Shown: positions 1 to 13,784 of the stretch, piece by piece
Numbering within the stretch: position 1 is the stretch's first letter
Layout: every line of letters begins with the position of its first letter
Origin: Ustilaginoidea virens
Taxonomy: Eukaryota > Ascomycota > Sordariomycetes > Hypocreales > Clavicipitaceae
DNA length: 64,000 nt
Assembly (NCBI RefSeq): GCF_000687475.1
Contig: NC_057317.1
Coordinates: 4,278,501 to 4,342,500, forward strand
Reading direction: 5' to 3'
Notes under the pieces: model-generated
Seen by the model: only the letters and a program-made list of their open reading frames with translations
The model's database searches: none
Told to the model about the DNA's origin: nothing
Program-made: the position numbers and the translations under genes

Positions 1-1858
1 CGAGCTTGGACTTGGCCCAAGCCCGCTGCAGGTCGCTCATGGTGGGCTATATCCTCCGGACCTATCCTACCATCTATGGTAACCGAGACCAGCAAGTCGT
101 GAACCAAGCCGGCCGTGCGCTTCAAGAAGGGGGCTGCGAGCTGCTGATGCAAGAAAACTGGCGGGTCGGGCATGCGAGGTGTGTGGCACAGCAAGACGTC
201 ACGGAGGGAAAAGGGTGGACGGGGTTCGGCTAGGCCCGTCACAAGTCGTCGCGGCTAGGTATGATTATGCGGAGAAGTTTCAAAACTGTCGTGGGGCGAG
301 CAATAGACGAGAGCTTGCCGTGCAGGGGGTTATTTCCATTCCGCTTGCGCGCCCGTGATGGAGTTGGTGGTCTGGGTTGGTTCGATAGACATGACGAAGT
401 TGCAGCCCGCACGCGATGACAAGAGTTCAAGTCTTTGGGGTAACCCCGACTTTGTCGAGGCGGGGCTGGAATGCACTGTGCCTGGCCGGGTTCTCCACCA
501 CGGGCTGTACAGTGCTAGTACCGCTGGGCTGGACTCTTTTTCGAACGTCGCGTCGCGGCTTTCAAATAAGCTTTGGTCGGCATCTGGTTTTTGGTGAACA
601 AACTCTGGCCCAAGCGCCCAAAGTGGCCAGTTGACACCCCAAATCATGAAGCCGGGGTTTACTTGGTGAGCATGTTGATCCGGCCTTTGTTGCCATCTTT
701 CGCTACTTTCGCTACCTTTTGCTTCTTCCGCTTCTTTCCCTTCATTCCCTTCATTCCCTTCATTCCCTTGCCATCTTCCCTTCCCTCACGAAACCAAGTA
801 CGGGTGAACAGGCTTCTTGATTCTTTCCGTCTTTGTAGCTAATGGATTCTGGGTGGTGTCGACGCACATCAAGTCAAGATGCTTCCGTGTAGTTACTGAC
901 AGCACCTCCGGATCGAGTACCGTCCACCTCGTCCAACCTTGAGGTCTGCGCAAGCGGATAAATCCAACTGGGGGTCGGCTCACTGCATACGACCCAACTA
1001 TCAAATGCCAGAGTACCTCCCCAGTCGTCGAATTCCGTGCCCTTGCTTGCTCCAGATCGATCACATGTAACTTCATGTTAAATGACATGGAATGGGCAAA
1101 GGCCCTCTTTTGACTACTTCTTACTACTGATACGTTCCGAGATTCCATTGGCCGGCTTTGAATGGGCAGACAGGCCACTTACTTCTTGGCCGACATCACC
1201 TCATCGTCATTCTACCCAGGATGGAGATGTAGGAAGATGAAGTCGTCCCATGTCTGGCAACGGTGAAGCCTGATGCCATGTAGGGGAGAGAATCAGTATG
1301 CCGCAGGCCGACTTCGGGAGTAGGGACGAGTCTCTGCCGTGCCATGCCATGCGTGTCTCTGATCTGTTGCACGTTGGGTCGATGGAGTTACGGGGCCATG
1401 TCTCGTACGTTACAGCATAAGAGTCTGAAAAGAGGCAAGAACCTCTCGAATGGGCTGCTGCTGTGTAGGAAACACCACGCCCATGTCTTGCTCTCGCTCC
1501 CGGTCCCTGGCGCCAGAAGTTGTTTCTCAATCACCGCATCCCCACAGGGCGAAGCTTTCGAAAACTATTGGCGCTTACACACGTCCAATGCGTCCCAAGA
1601 AGTGGGCTTTGGACAGCCAGGACTCCCGAGAGCTCTCTGTATAATCCAAATACCGCGAGGGCTGACTACCCGCATAACAAAATCTCTTGGCAGGCCCATG
1701 GGCCAGCAGGAGACATGGCATGACAAATTGGAGGTCTGCATAAAGTACTGACGAGACCTTGCAAGTTTTCGCCCAAGTCGCTGGCATCATTCTTTCGTAC
1801 CTGCCACTTTGTAACAGGGTCATGGCCATGCTGTATATAACCATGACTATCTTGTCCA

Positions 1859-1860
<2 letters not shown>

Positions 1861-1897
<37 letters not shown>
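1861..1897. repeat. poly(T) tract, 37 nt
   Basis: An uninterrupted run of T in non-coding DNA with no gene close by. Similar runs recur across the window, mostly outside exons. Confidence 0.95.
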
Positions 1898-1898
<1 letters not shown>

Positions 1899-3952
1899 AT
1901 TAAGGGGAACACATGAATGCCACCTGATTTTGCATATGAAATTCTGGTTTTATTAGCTGGTTGTCTGCGGTAAAAGACGTCAAACCCTACCTGACCCTTG
2001 CAGTGCTCGTTTACCGCCGGGGAGCTGCGAAGCGCTTTCATGGGCAACCGAGAAGTGAGGTAAAGGAAAGTGGGAGGGTTGGCAGAGGAAGATATGAGGA
2101 GGAGGAGGAGGAGGAGGAGAATCCCAACTCAGCGATCCCATACCCTCCAAGTTTGGTCAAGAGTGGGCGTATAGTTGCAGCAGCAGTGATTCCCAGAAAG
2201 TCGCCACGCTCGTGATTTCCCATTTTGACATCAAACGCTCGTTCACTAGATTCTTTTTGAACAATGAGACTGGGCAGCAAGGTGAGGCACAGGCTAATGA
2301 TTGAAAGAGAGGGAGAGGGACCAAGGAGGAATGGGACGGAGAAGAAAAGGGAGAAAATGGGAGGGGGCAACAAAGAGGAATAGCCTCAAGTTTCCAACGT
2401 ACCAACCTGCCTGTAGCCACGGGCCGATGAAGTTGGCTCTGTACCGCGCGCCCAAATACCCAACGGCCAACCCGTCTTGGGCATTGGCTTTCTGTTGTCT
2501 TCAATCTTGAGAGAGTGCCATTATGGACCACCTCGGGTGACATTCAAGCGTACCCTCGCTTTGCTCTCCAGGCGCTGAACTCTAGCTGGCTTTTCGCTGT
2601 AGAATCGAAGCAGCGCCTCTCTCTCCTCTACTGAAGAGTAGACGTAGACGACGTGCGCGGGTTTCGTTTCCAAAGCACACTCCCCTGTCCAAGTATTTAC
2701 TCCAAACGGCCATGACTTCTGGAATCTGGCGCAGCTTCGTCAACTTGAAACACGCATACAGCTACCTCGGGTACGTAATTGCTGCGTGTCTCTCTCTCCT
2801 CAAGTTGCTTCTGTCTGTCTCACACTCGCCGAGATGCTTCACGACGTTTCAACTCCACCCTCACCGATAAACTTAACAAAAAGCTTGATGCTCCATTGGG
2901 CTAAGCTTCGTTGTTCCCCCGTAAAACCGTCACCTACTGATACGTGCTTGCAGTACGACCTACAGGCCACGCAGTATCTGGCCTCCAGGTTGACGCAGCA
3001 ATAACGTGGCCCACAGGAAGAAGGGCTGCTTGGACAATCTATCCGCGTGGCACTAGTCGTCGGCCTTCTGAGTCGCGAGCGAGTTGAGTCACGAAGCACG
3101 AAGCACGCAGCACGCAGCACGCAGCATGGACCACGGTCAAGCGTCTCTGTGAATCTCTGTGAGATCCCATTTTCAACGTCAAGAGTCGAAATGTTCTGCG
3201 TTAATAAAAAAAAACATCCTTATCCCAAGTCGCCAACCCACACAGCCATCCCTATATACACCACGCCACGCATGTGCTCCGTACCCAACGTCGAAGCGGA
3301 TTCTCGCCGAAGTGGATCGATCCTATGCAAGTCGCCCGAAACGGGTGGCGAGGAATTTGATTAGCGCGCAAAAGCCCCAAGCTAAGTTCGAATTAGAGTG
3401 ATGGTTGCCAAGCATTCACTCATGAAGCAGGACCAGGGCCAGCGAGAGCCACACGGAGTTCCGACTCCTGACTCCTGAAAGTCCTATTCGGCTTTTACGA
3501 AAAGGAGACAACGGCGAGTGGGCTCCCTTCAGGACTTTTCCATGGTACGTTCGTAGTACATAGGTGGTCAAGACGATGATAGTCGATACGATAGATACCC
3601 ACAGCACGTATAAGGCGATGGACAACCATGTTTATCTCAAACTAACTGCCTGGAGCTGCATGGTAGGACCAGGCGGTATCCATGCCAATCTTGTATACCA
3701 TTCACACAACTGGAAATGTGCAATCAGCTCCAGGCCACACAACGTAAACTTGATGGTCAATATGTTGGTCACGTCACCTAACGTCAATACTCCAGAACAT
3801 CCCACAACTTCCAAGCAGGGTTAGAAAACGGCCAAACCCTATGCGCATCGCCGCCAGATCAGCAAGTGCAACAAAGAATCCCTTCAGTGTGGAGCATGAT
3901 CTGGCAAGCCTTGAGAATGCCTGATGGCCTAGTTCTCTCTCTTTCTCTCTCT

Positions 3953-3954
<2 letters not shown>

Positions 3955-3986
<32 letters not shown>
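3955..3986. repeat. poly(T) tract preceded by CT repeats
   Basis: About 32 T follow a CTCTCT-rich segment on the plus strand. It is non-coding and has no associated gene. Confidence 0.95.
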
Positions 3987-3987
<1 letters not shown>

Positions 3988-5310
3988 ATGTTTGGAGAGA
4001 CAGAGAGAGGGGCAGGTGAAGAGTGCAAGTGTAATCAGTCCTGCGACGGCAATCAAAGAGGGATCGGCTTGTTCAGTTCCTTGCTGGATTGAAGACGCCC
4101 CTAGAACATACAGTACCTTGTAAGTTGGAACTTGTAAGCGCTCTTAGGCAAGGGTCACTCACGTTAGGTACCTTAGGTAGAGAGAGGCCTACACCAAGGT
4201 CATTTTCGGAGAATAAAACCCCAGCGCCACATCCTAGCTGGATGCTGCTGCACCACCTGAAAAAAAAGCAGATGTCAAGAGAGCAGGCAGCTCGACAGTG
4301 TCACCTCTGGTGGGCTCCGTCCAGTAGTGACCAGCATTAGGCTGGCTCCAGTCCACGGGGCTCCTCCTATATAGTGGAAAGCCTAGTATGAAGTAGGAAT
4401 GACATTAGCCCTAGAACAAGCCATCTGCATCATGCACAGGCACGATGATGTTTCCTTGGCATCATAAACCTGGCGGAGCACGTAGGTACACTCTGTATCA
4501 GATTGTAATATAGCCTCTTCAAATTATCCCCAAACGGATCATGATGGTGGGTAACAGCCTAGTACCAGAAACCTCCCACCTTGATGGAGGAACTCAGGAA
4601 GGAGGCCATGATGTCTTGTCTGGTGCGAGCCAGAGGGGGCACACAGTGGACCCGGCACCAGAGAAGTCGCTCGCCTAGATAGACCCATTCTCGGAGATGC
4701 GTCCACATACATGAATGGCTGCATTTTGGGGTCCCTGGGGTGGATCTACCGGTGTGCGCGGTTTTCGCAACATTGAATCAATCTTAAGGGACGACGTGTT
4801 CTATAGTATTAATAGTATTACGCAGTCAGCTTGCACGCGCGCGCATACCTTCATTCCTCAGCTGGACAAGGTTTGGAATCGGCGGTGCCGTAACTCTTGT
4901 CTGGTGGGCAAGGTCAGCGAGTGCGAAGGAGACCTAGCTCTTCTGACGGGAGCGGGAATAGCTCCTGGTGTGCCTTACCGACGAGTTATTGAGGCGTGGA
5001 GAGAACGAGGCAAGCTGGATTCGGGACTGAGGCGTGTAGTCCGAGGAATCCGTCCCCCAAGCTGTAGCAACATCCGCCCAACCAAGGTGGGGTTGACCCT
5101 TGTAGTTGTCAACAAGACGTCACGATTCACGAGCAAAAATCCTCTGCAGTAGCAGCAATGATGGTGACCAGCATCCTACAGTCCGTCTGGACGTCGTGCT
5201 GGGTGCTTTATAGAGGCACGAGTTTGTCGCATTGGTCAATCAATGGTGGCGACGTTGGATCAGAGCGATGAGGCCCCGGGCCGCAGATTGGGTCAAGCAG
5301 GCAAGCAACT

Positions 5311-5424
5311 AGGCAAGCAGGCAAGCAGGCAAGCAGGCAAGCAGGCAAGCAGGCAAGCAGGCAAGCAGGCAAGCAGGCAAGCAGGCAAGCAGGCAAGCAG
5401 GCAAGCAGGCAAGCAGGCAAGCAA
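5311..5424. repeat. 8-bp tandem repeat (GCAAGCAG)n
   Basis: About 14 near-perfect copies of an 8-bp unit. Because 8 is not a multiple of 3, the array is open in several frames on both strands and produces fake Cys/Leu/Pro/Ala-rich or Gln/Ala/Ser/Arg-rich peptides. It is a simple minisatellite, not a gene. Confidence 0.93.
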
Positions 5425-8400
5425 GGAAGGAAGGAGGCAGGGGGGGAGAAAATTTGTTCCATGAGCTCTTGGGAGAATCAGAAAAGGCTCTCAACCAGTT
5501 AGAGCACCCCCCTCCCCCCAGCAAAAAACCAAACGGGGAATTCGGGAGGAAAAAGTACGAGGCCGAGGCCAATGAAGTCAATCCTAGCAGGCGCATCTTT
5601 ATTGTTGAAACGTGAAGCCGAAGTTGATGGATGTCCTTTTCAAACCTTGGCTCTTCCATTCTCTATCTTCTTGGAGCAAGTGCAGCGTCTGTTACGTAGC
5701 ATTTAAGTGGGTCGACTGAATCTACAGATGAGGTTGCATTGTGAGTGGATGGCTCCTGCTCCAACCACACCTTCCTTGGCAGGTACCTTTTTTTTTTTTT
5801 CCCTCGGCTTTGTGGGTTCCGCAGGTTCTGTCTCCTCCCCCCCCTTTTCATCGCCCACCACCTCCCTCCAAGGGAACTTTGACCGAGTCCGCAACGGATC
5901 CCATCCCCGGCTCTCCAGATGCTACTGAAAATGAAGGGAAAATCTTGGCCTCCTTCCACTGGCGCTGTGCGCTATCACGAGCGGGCATTCAGGTCGGGAG
6001 TCTGGCGTCGGGAATCAGGCTAGGCCAGGCTAGGCCAGGTCAGGTCAGGTCAGGGCCAAGACGCAGCCCGGCCAGGTTGGGTCTGGTGTGGTGAGGTGAC
6101 GTTGGCCGAGGCTGGTCGGCAACCAGACCCCCTGTTTCAATTCAGGTCCTCTATCGTACGTGCCTCTCTCGCTGCCCCTCAGATCTCGGCCGAGGATGAG
6201 GCCTTGTCGTTTGAAAATCCCGAAGCTCACTCATTACTCTCCGTACCAGAACGTCTCCTGTGTCTCTGCCTCATCTACTAGTCTAGTTCCCCGACAACTC
6301 TGGGGTCGGCCCGGTCAGAGCCTCAACCCTGCTGCCGGAAAGGCTTTTTCATTCGACAAGCATCATGCAACTGATAGATTACAATTTACAGCTCCATCTT
6401 TCCATTGCGCTGGCACACGCCCATCTATTATCAGGGACGCTTGCCCTCCAGCGTCGTCTCTATACCTGTGTGCGAAGCGAGTTGTGTGATTTTGGGCTGA
6501 CAGACAGCCTGTAGGCTGATGCGTATAGAGCTACTCCCCTTTCCGAATGATGTGCTGCAACCCACACTGCAAGATTTTGCTGTCTCTGGCATGCCATGAC
6601 AGGGCGAGCTAAATGTTTGACAGACGCTCGACATCGAAGGGGAAACAAAGGTTCGTTCTAGCTTAATTCTCGTCGGTACAATTGAGTTCCCCGATACTTC
6701 CATCGTCGCCTCCGCGTCTGTTCCAGCCTCGCTCTCAAGACGTCTACAAGTCGAATCCGTACTCCCACATTCCATCTTGGCCTTAACGCAATCGTACGAC
6801 CTGAGGTGGAGAGAGCTGCGAACATTTTTTTTTTCTTTTTTTTTTTCGGCAAAACGATTGGCAGGGAGGGGTGCATGGCTTCCACATTTCAAGAATCAAG
6901 TCTGAACAGATTTGTAACTCGGCATCCACTTGGTGAAGCAAACGGCCTCGACATCTCGACGAAAGCCATGACAGGATCCTCTACAACCATGTCGAGGATC
7001 GGGGTTGGCCAGTCGGTACATTTTGCGGCAGTAAATCATGTACGGAGCACTGTAAGCGATAGGCGAGCCAACCCAAAATTACCTGCCTCTACAGGCAACC
7101 GACGAGCCACTGCCCCGTTCTATCAGCCCGACGACAGCTGCCTGCTGCGGCATACCTCTTGACACGGACAACTAAACTAGTATTCGAGCCAAGGTTCTCA
7201 ATACTACCCCAAGCAGGGTCTGCTTGGGTCCAAGACTCGAAGGAGGCCCATCCGCGGCGCTAGTTGTCCGTCTCGACCTGCCTGGGTATTTACCTCGCAC
7301 ACTCGCCAGGTGTGAGCAAGAGCTGAGCCTGAGGGGTCAAAGAAGCTAGCGAGACCCCGAGACCGAATCCGTGCGGCTGGGACTTCTCCTGTACGCTGGC
7401 AGACGGCAGCGCGAAGGGATATGGAACCATCTACACAACCAGATTGATAAGAAGTTTTTTGAATCACCGCACTATTCCACGCCACGACAAGCGAGGCTTT
7501 GTACCTCTGCAGAATATGACAAAGTTGTGATAAAGGCGACAAAAGTCCGGGCCGGTGTGGGTCGTCGGACTACTCCAAATATGGCTAGAAATTGATTTGA
7601 TAAAAGATGGCGACGGTGACAGGGGGATCCAGGGTGCTTCCGAGGCGCCGTGCTTGGCCTCCCGTCGGGATCCACATTACATGCTCTTGGAATGGGACAT
7701 GCGATCTTTAGCAAAAGAGAAACAAGCAGCTTGTTCACAAACTCGATCTGGCCGACGACAGCCTGTGCAGTGTGGGGAATAAGACAGCAGACAAGCACGC
7801 GACTCACACAAGTTCGTTATGGCCTCTGCCCAGTACAACAAGTACATACTTCTCCGGACAGCCTTTGCTCGGAAGAGCCACCTGTTGAGCCGCAACATCT
7901 TGGACTCTCCCGTCATGAACGGTTCAAGGATGAGGCTCTCCTATAGTCCGGGAAGTCTGTACCCAGACTGCAGCCGAAGACGAGGCAACCACGCGGATTT
8001 TAGCTTCCAGTGTCGGATGTGACGGCTTGGGTTGACGATGTTTGTTGCCATCGTCTCGCCATCCAGCCCCCAACTACAACTACACCTCGGTCCTAGGCTG
8101 ACAGGAAACTCCCATCATAACCCCACTAGTAGAGCGTCAGGGGTGTCAGGGAGTGGGCGACGAAGTGAGAGGTCCTCGACGAATGAACAGTCAAACCCTC
8201 TGAGAAGCACTTCCGCAGGTTACGCAGCAGCATGGTGGCATCCTTGCCCAGCGCGCCGCTTTATGCAACCACCACCTCACAGTGATGCTCACTCACGAAC
8301 TGCTAGGAACGGATTCCGGAGTTTTGTACATGGTACACCTTTTATGATGGGATATTCCATGAGTGTCTTTAGCAAAGGATCCACCAAGGTTGATCTGAGG

Positions 8401-10014
8401 TACCCTCGACTAGTCCCACCGAGATACTCCATTTATTCCTAGGTTGGACCTGAGATGTTGCGGAAGTTCCACGGCTAGGCAGCTCCTATTATCAGAATGG
8501 GGCCGCATAATAGTTATGCATGTCGAGGACAAGCTCATTGAGGCTAGATTCACTGACATTCTTGACGTCGGCTTAATGGGAAGGAACGAAAATAAAAAAA
8601 AAAAAAACAATCCAGTCACCTGCCTGCCAGACCTCATCTGGTGTTTCCTATTCAAACAGGGGGGCGGAAGACCAACAAATGCTGCTTTGAATTAAAAATA
8701 TCTCTGCCCCCCCCGCACATCAAAGTTCCATCCGAGAGTGAGAGAACACTTGCCGCCACCATCCAGCACGAAAATCCAGCCCAAGTGAGCTGACAACCAG
8801 AAGCAACGAGAGCAACAAACGAAGACAGAGCCAACCGGAACTCTTCTGATTTTTATCGCCTAATTACCCTATTATTCGAAAGCCTGCTTCTCCTTTTTGC
8901 ACAGAGATTAATTCTTCTGAACAGCGTTGGAACCCGATTCTTTTCTCACTGGCCACTTAGAGCCTTTGTCTCCCACACTACTGGTTCATTGCTCAATCTG
9001 GCTGCGATACCAGCGTTGACACGACGAGCTTACAGTCAGAGGTCTCTCGTCCACCCCCTGTAGTTAACGCCGCAGCTCCAGTTCCGCATGGGAAGGAGAA
9101 AGAACAGTAGCAGTCGGACGTCCGATGGGGGTTTCAAGTCAAGCTTATTAGATTCATTGGTTCCCTACAGAAACATCTATTACTTCGTTTACGACCAGCT
9201 TCCTTTTTTAACGGTTTCTTTTTGCCGCTTGAATTCAAACTGAGTTGTTTTTCCATCAACACAACACTTTTCAGATAAGGTGCAAAGGGAATACTCAGCT
9301 CGGATCCGATTGTGCTCAACTCGCCATGAGGGAATAGTCGTTCTTCTGACGTCCTTGATTGATTGCTTCTCTTAAGCCGGACAGTCGCCGTGCCTTTTTC
9401 AGCCCGTTACAGAACACCTTGAGGTCGACAATTCTGGCTTGGTTGGTTGGTTGGTTTTTATTTATTTACTTATTTTTTCCCTTGTGTGTGTGTGTATAAA
9501 GTTTGTCAGCGTCTCACATCACAAACTGCATTACACGTTGAGCCAGGGCCAACTTAGTACCACCATTCTCCTGAAATACGTTCAAGGGAAGAAAGGGTCC
9601 GCATCAACAGTAGCCGCGGATGGTCTTGCTACCACCTCATTGGTTGGAAACTGAGCTATTGTCGACAAGTTACATCGCGACGGAATACTTGCCAGAAGAG
9701 GAACATCAGTAGGACAAATTGATCACTTTGTCTCCAGTGTTGAAGTGGCGGAAAGGCTTCTACTGCTTTGCTTTGGCCATCATTATCTCGTACGCATCAG
9801 ATTACGAAGCTTCAACCCGACTATCAGCAGATTCCTGTTCCATCAAACACAGAACATTTGTCTACATAACTTCTCCTTTTGCAAGCCTAATGGTCGTTCC
9901 AATTCCACGGATTTTGCCGAAAGAAGCAAGTTTATGTCACTCCCGTTGGAAAGAGAACCTCACTAACATTCGGCTTAGTCTACATCCCAGAAACAGGAAC
10001 ACAAAACGGCTAAG

Positions 10015-11240
10015 ATGGTCTCATCAGAACACCAAAGAAGCCCCAAATCTGTGCTGAAGAAATCGTTTAGCACGCCAGACGCGGCTCAATTGCATAGAAC
10101 TGCAGCGGAGGAAGCTCAGGTGCAACAAGTATTGTCCGGAGAGAAAAAGCGCAACAAGCTTGGGTATCACAGAACCTCGGTCGCATGCAGTATGTCTAAG
10201 CCCTTGCATGAACCAAGCGTGCCTTCCGAGCTAATCTGAAACATTTGAAGGTCATTGTCGGCGAAGAAAAATTCGATGTATTGCCTCGCCCGATGCGCCG
10301 AACCGATGTGTTAACTGTATTCGGCTCAAAAAGGAGTGCAGTTTCTATCCGCCAGACCAGCAGCAACCTGGCGCGGAAGGTCAACCAAAGGCTTCCTCAC
10401 GGCAAATCGGGGAACCGGGCGCCTCGTCAACTTCATCTTCTCCAGCTGTTGGGGCAGGCAGTCCGGCAGACACACCGACGGCAATGGGACGGGTCCAGAG
10501 AGCCAACATGGAGAGGTTTTCTTTGGATGCCAATTGTAAGTGCTGCCACCGTAGGATGGGTTCTCAAAGTCTCCAACTGGGGCCATCTCTTCTTTAATCT
10601 GGGTGTGGCATTGCCTAACGAAAAGAGTGTAGGCAATCAATACACGTTTTCAAGTCAGGCACTCAACGATTGGGCATCAACAGACATGAACTCATCAAGC
10701 AGTGCGAAATCCGAAGACATGACGATTCCATGGCCTGCCTACCCAACGGAATCGCCTGTAGATGGACACTACTCGCAATACACGCAGCCACCATACGTAG
10801 CGCTGACCTGGACGTCAGGGGCATCAGAGGCAGAAAGACACGACGAGATGAACTGGGGGGACTATCCAGCGCCGATGCGATCAATTTCTTACGGCGGCGA
10901 AAATGGCGAGAGCCAGCCCCAGGCCCGGTTTTTATCAATGGCCCAAGCACAAGGATACGATAGACGACAGTCTGGCATGTCCGACGTGTACTCTCATTTT
11001 CCGACAACCGTGGCGGGTGCTTCAGCGAATCATCTAAACGCACCCAGCCAGGCAGTCCCTGGAGCAGCATTCTCACCCGAGGTCAACCTATGGCAGACAC
11101 AGCAGAGTGTAGCTTCTCAAGGCCAAACCGCTGCGTGGCAATATGCTCTGCCAGGCGCCAGCCAAGCTGTGATGGTCGATGAGCATTGCGGGCTTCCGAC
11201 AGTAACACAGGCTCCATCGGGCGTCTATTACTCCACCTAA
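10015..11240 (+). CDS. Zn2Cys6 transcription factor, 355 aa
   Basis: Small fungal zinc-cluster DNA-binding protein, presumably nuclear. Exons 10015-10189, 10251-10535 and 10633-11240 join in frame. The zinc cluster lies at residues 58-88 with cysteines 58, 61, 68, 78, 81 and 88 (CSHCRRRKIRC, then CVNC and a final C after IRLKKE), preceded by the basic stretch KKRNKLGYHRTSVAC. The first intron cuts the domain just after the first cysteine. Intron 1 has GTATGT and a GCTAATC branch-like site; intron 2 has GTAAGT and CCTAAC. The remainder is a low-complexity Ser/Gln/Ala-rich tail without a visible Fungal_trans domain, so targets cannot be inferred. The ATG follows an AT-rich leader with no in-frame upstream ATG. 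It converges with the DUF202-like gene 413 bp away. Confidence 0.88.
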
Positions 11241-11653
11241 ATCATGATTTGCAAAGGCGATATTATCTGAGACTCCCGAGGTTGGCCCATCACCACAAAA
11301 CGGGGTTGTTTTGTGTCTCGGCTGCGGTGGACGGGGAACCAAAGGATGTGTTGGGCGGCGACGGAAGTCGAAGAAGCATATTACAATATATAATAGAAGG
11401 GGGGTCATGGAAAGCATTTGACTTGAGGGGCGTTTTTTTCTTCTGGTTTTTATGTTGACATGCTTTGTAGTTTTAGCATCACGGACAACGACCGCCCAAT
11501 AATAAATACGTCGGGTCAAACGACATGACTCGTGCCAGCGAAGAAATTTTGACCAGAATCCTCAACTCATAAATTGGGTGGCAACCAAGCCTCTCGCATT
11601 AAAGTATCGGTATCGAGGGTTCCGAGTTGGAATTTTCCACCTTGCTTTAGGTC

Positions 11654-12292
11654 TCACGAAACGAGCCGCCAGGTCAATATCAGCAGCGTCACATATGCCC
11701 CCAAGCTCAGCGCCGTCATGAGCAAAACGGTATCGCCACTTGTTTGGAACTTGCTCCGCAGAGCGCCACTGGGAGACTCGGCGGTGAAGAACTGGCGGTT
11801 GCCCTGGTACCGGCGATGCGCAGCCACCAGGACGACGGCCGAGCCATACGCAGCAAACAGAGCCCCTATGGCGTAGAACTCGTCGGTGAATATTTTCAAG
11901 ATGATGAGCGAAAAGGAAAACTGGCCGAGGGCGGTGCGCATGTACGCGCCCTCAAAGGTACGTTGCGCAGCGCGAAGCTCGACGAGTCTGCAAAGGGCCG
12001 CGGGCGGGTTTTACGGGGGCGTCAGCAGGGGGGGGGGGCGTCAGAGGGTTTGGGTTTGGGTTTTTTGCCTTGGGGGAGGGGGTGTGCTTGTCTTGATTGC
12101 ATCCGTCATCCGTGGACCCGAGGCGACTTACTCTTGCGAAGTAAGAACCACGGACCGCGCTCTGTGAAGCCGGAGGTACAGGTGTTCCTCTGGGCGCGGC
12201 TGCAACGTGGGGAGGGTTGGTTAACGACGGCGGTCAAGCTGCGAGGGCCGCGTTGCGGAGGGCGGCCCGTCTGTTGTCCTCACCTGGAACAT
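11654..12292 (-). CDS. DUF202-like small membrane protein, about 136 aa
   Basis: Exons on the minus strand are 12292-12284, 12199-12132 and 11987-11654 (phases 0 and 2, in-frame sum). The core carries the family signature ELRAAQRTFEGAYMRTALGQ, which precedes a hydrophobic segment (FSFSLIILKIF), a second one (IGALFAAYGSAVVLV), the polar RRYQGNRQFF and a C-terminal third segment (LLMTALSLGAYVTLLILTW). This layout fits the DUF202/YidH-like family of three-helix membrane proteins, whose function is poorly known. The nine-base first exon (Met-Phe-Gln) is the least certain part; the true start could lie in another upstream exon. The last two exons are well supported by GTAAGT and a clear acceptor. 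Confidence 0.75.
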
Positions 12293-12517
12293 GGTGCTAC
12301 TACGGGATTCGAAAGTATCGGGGCGGTAAGATAATCGGGTGGCAGGTTACATCGAACGGGGGGGGGGTTCGTGGTTCGGCCGAGGCAGAGAGGAACTTGG
12401 AATGGAAATGTGGCAAACTCATTGACAACTTACACACCATTGAGGCGTTTGTTGGGGACGGAATTGGCTTGGGGTGGTCACGTGGCCGCGCCAATTAGCG
12501 ATGGGGCATGTTGACCC

Positions 12518-12595
12518 GTTGCTGCTGCTGCTGCTGCAGCTGTTGTTGTTATTGCTGTTGCTGTTGTTATTGATATTGTTGTTGTTGCTGTTGTT
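12518..12595. repeat. TGC/TTG trinucleotide repeat
   Basis: Imperfect TGC then TTG/TTA trinucleotide array. It is non-coding in all models here, although both strands are open across it. Confidence 0.9.
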
Positions 12596-13742
12596 AAAGA
12601 TGGATGTCTGGCGTCTGGCGTGGAAGTTGGTGCCATCCTGTAATGATGGACTCCTTTCATCAGTCATCAATCATCACGTCGCAACTCGCCCGCGCGTAGT
12701 TTTCAACTCTATGTTTGAGTAAAGTGTTTGGTTTCCCGCCCATCTACCTGCCTGATCTGGCACTAGACGAGAGGTTATTGGCGACCGATATCCGAGCCGG
12801 CCGCATCTCGATCATCCGCCACTTGATCGAGGGCCGAGGGCCGAGGGCCGAGGAGCTGCGCGGTTACAAGACGGGCGTCCTCGGGGGCGTTTCGGAACGC
12901 GCCGTCGAGGGCTAGCAGCGGGGAGGGCTAGCAGCGGGAATCGTACCTGCTTTGCAGCTTACTGATGGCTCCCCGGCAGGCTTGTTTGTTTCTCAGGTTG
13001 AAAGGTCGGCGGCTGGTCATCCAGGGCAGCTGCAAAGCCTCCTGGCGGTGACGAGTGGTGGCAGTCGGCTTGTACCAGGGCGTCATTGCAGTCCGTAGCT
13101 GTAGTCCGTGGCCGTAGTCCGTAGTTCGTAGTCCGTACCAAGTAAGAGTAGGAGTGGGAGTAGGAGCAGCAAGATCAAGACGGTGGGCGGCAACTCTCAG
13201 TCTCGCTCGATGAGATGCATCATCTGCAGATGAAGAAGAGGTACTATGCACGGAGTGGTTGGCTGGAAAGTCAGAATCACTGCATTTTTTTTTTTTTTTC
13301 CAAGGCTACTTGCTGGGGAGGAAACCAAGTCTGACTGTGCCTGGGCTATGCTATATACGGCTCCGCGTGTGCATGGATTCAGCGGAGGGAAACGAGCATG
13401 GGTGAAGAAGTAATTGGACGGGACAGGCATTCAAGAAGAAGAAAAAGGCTATAACTATGACGGTAGGGGCGTTGCGGATGTTGCAGGCTCAGAGCTGCGG
13501 CCGGTTCGGAGCGGCCGATTCGGAAAATGCCTCGTGCTTGTGGAGTTATTCCAGAACGCAAAAGCGGGGCCTTCGTGGCTGGAGAAGCCTCAGTCATCCG
13601 CAGGAAGCCTGAAGATGACAGATGACTGGATTGTTGCCGAGTGGAAACAGGGATGGGATTGTAAGGCGCGCGGATCAGGTGAGGCGCACTGGGTGGGGAT
13701 AACGGGGTCCAGCGGCCCACTAGTGCTAAGGCTCTCAATAGC

Positions 13743-13784
13743 TTACTCGCCAGACTCGCCAGACTCGCCAGACTCGCCAGACTC
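13743..13784. repeat. 9-bp tandem repeat (ACTCGCCAG)n
   Basis: About four copies of a 9-bp unit in intergenic DNA. Confidence 0.9.

Larger units (their letters stand above)
1..10014. other. gene-poor region, no supported gene
   Basis: No open frame here shows a recognisable domain, a run of plausible exons or a convincing start context. The frames present are short, overlap on both strands and often run through homopolymers. The region contains poly(T) tracts, an 8-bp tandem repeat near 5.3 kb, CT-rich patches and scattered GGTACC-type motifs. The last kilobase is probably promoter and leader of the zinc-cluster gene that starts at 10015. Small multi-exon or non-coding RNA genes cannot be excluded by eye. 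Confidence 0.6.

Noticed and set aside
4715..5152. 145-codon plus-strand frame
   Set aside because: No family resemblance, no start context, no splice partners; compatible with chance in GC-rich DNA.
5208..5659. Cys/Leu-rich frames that look like repeat proteins
   Set aside because: They are the 8-bp minisatellite read in different frames.
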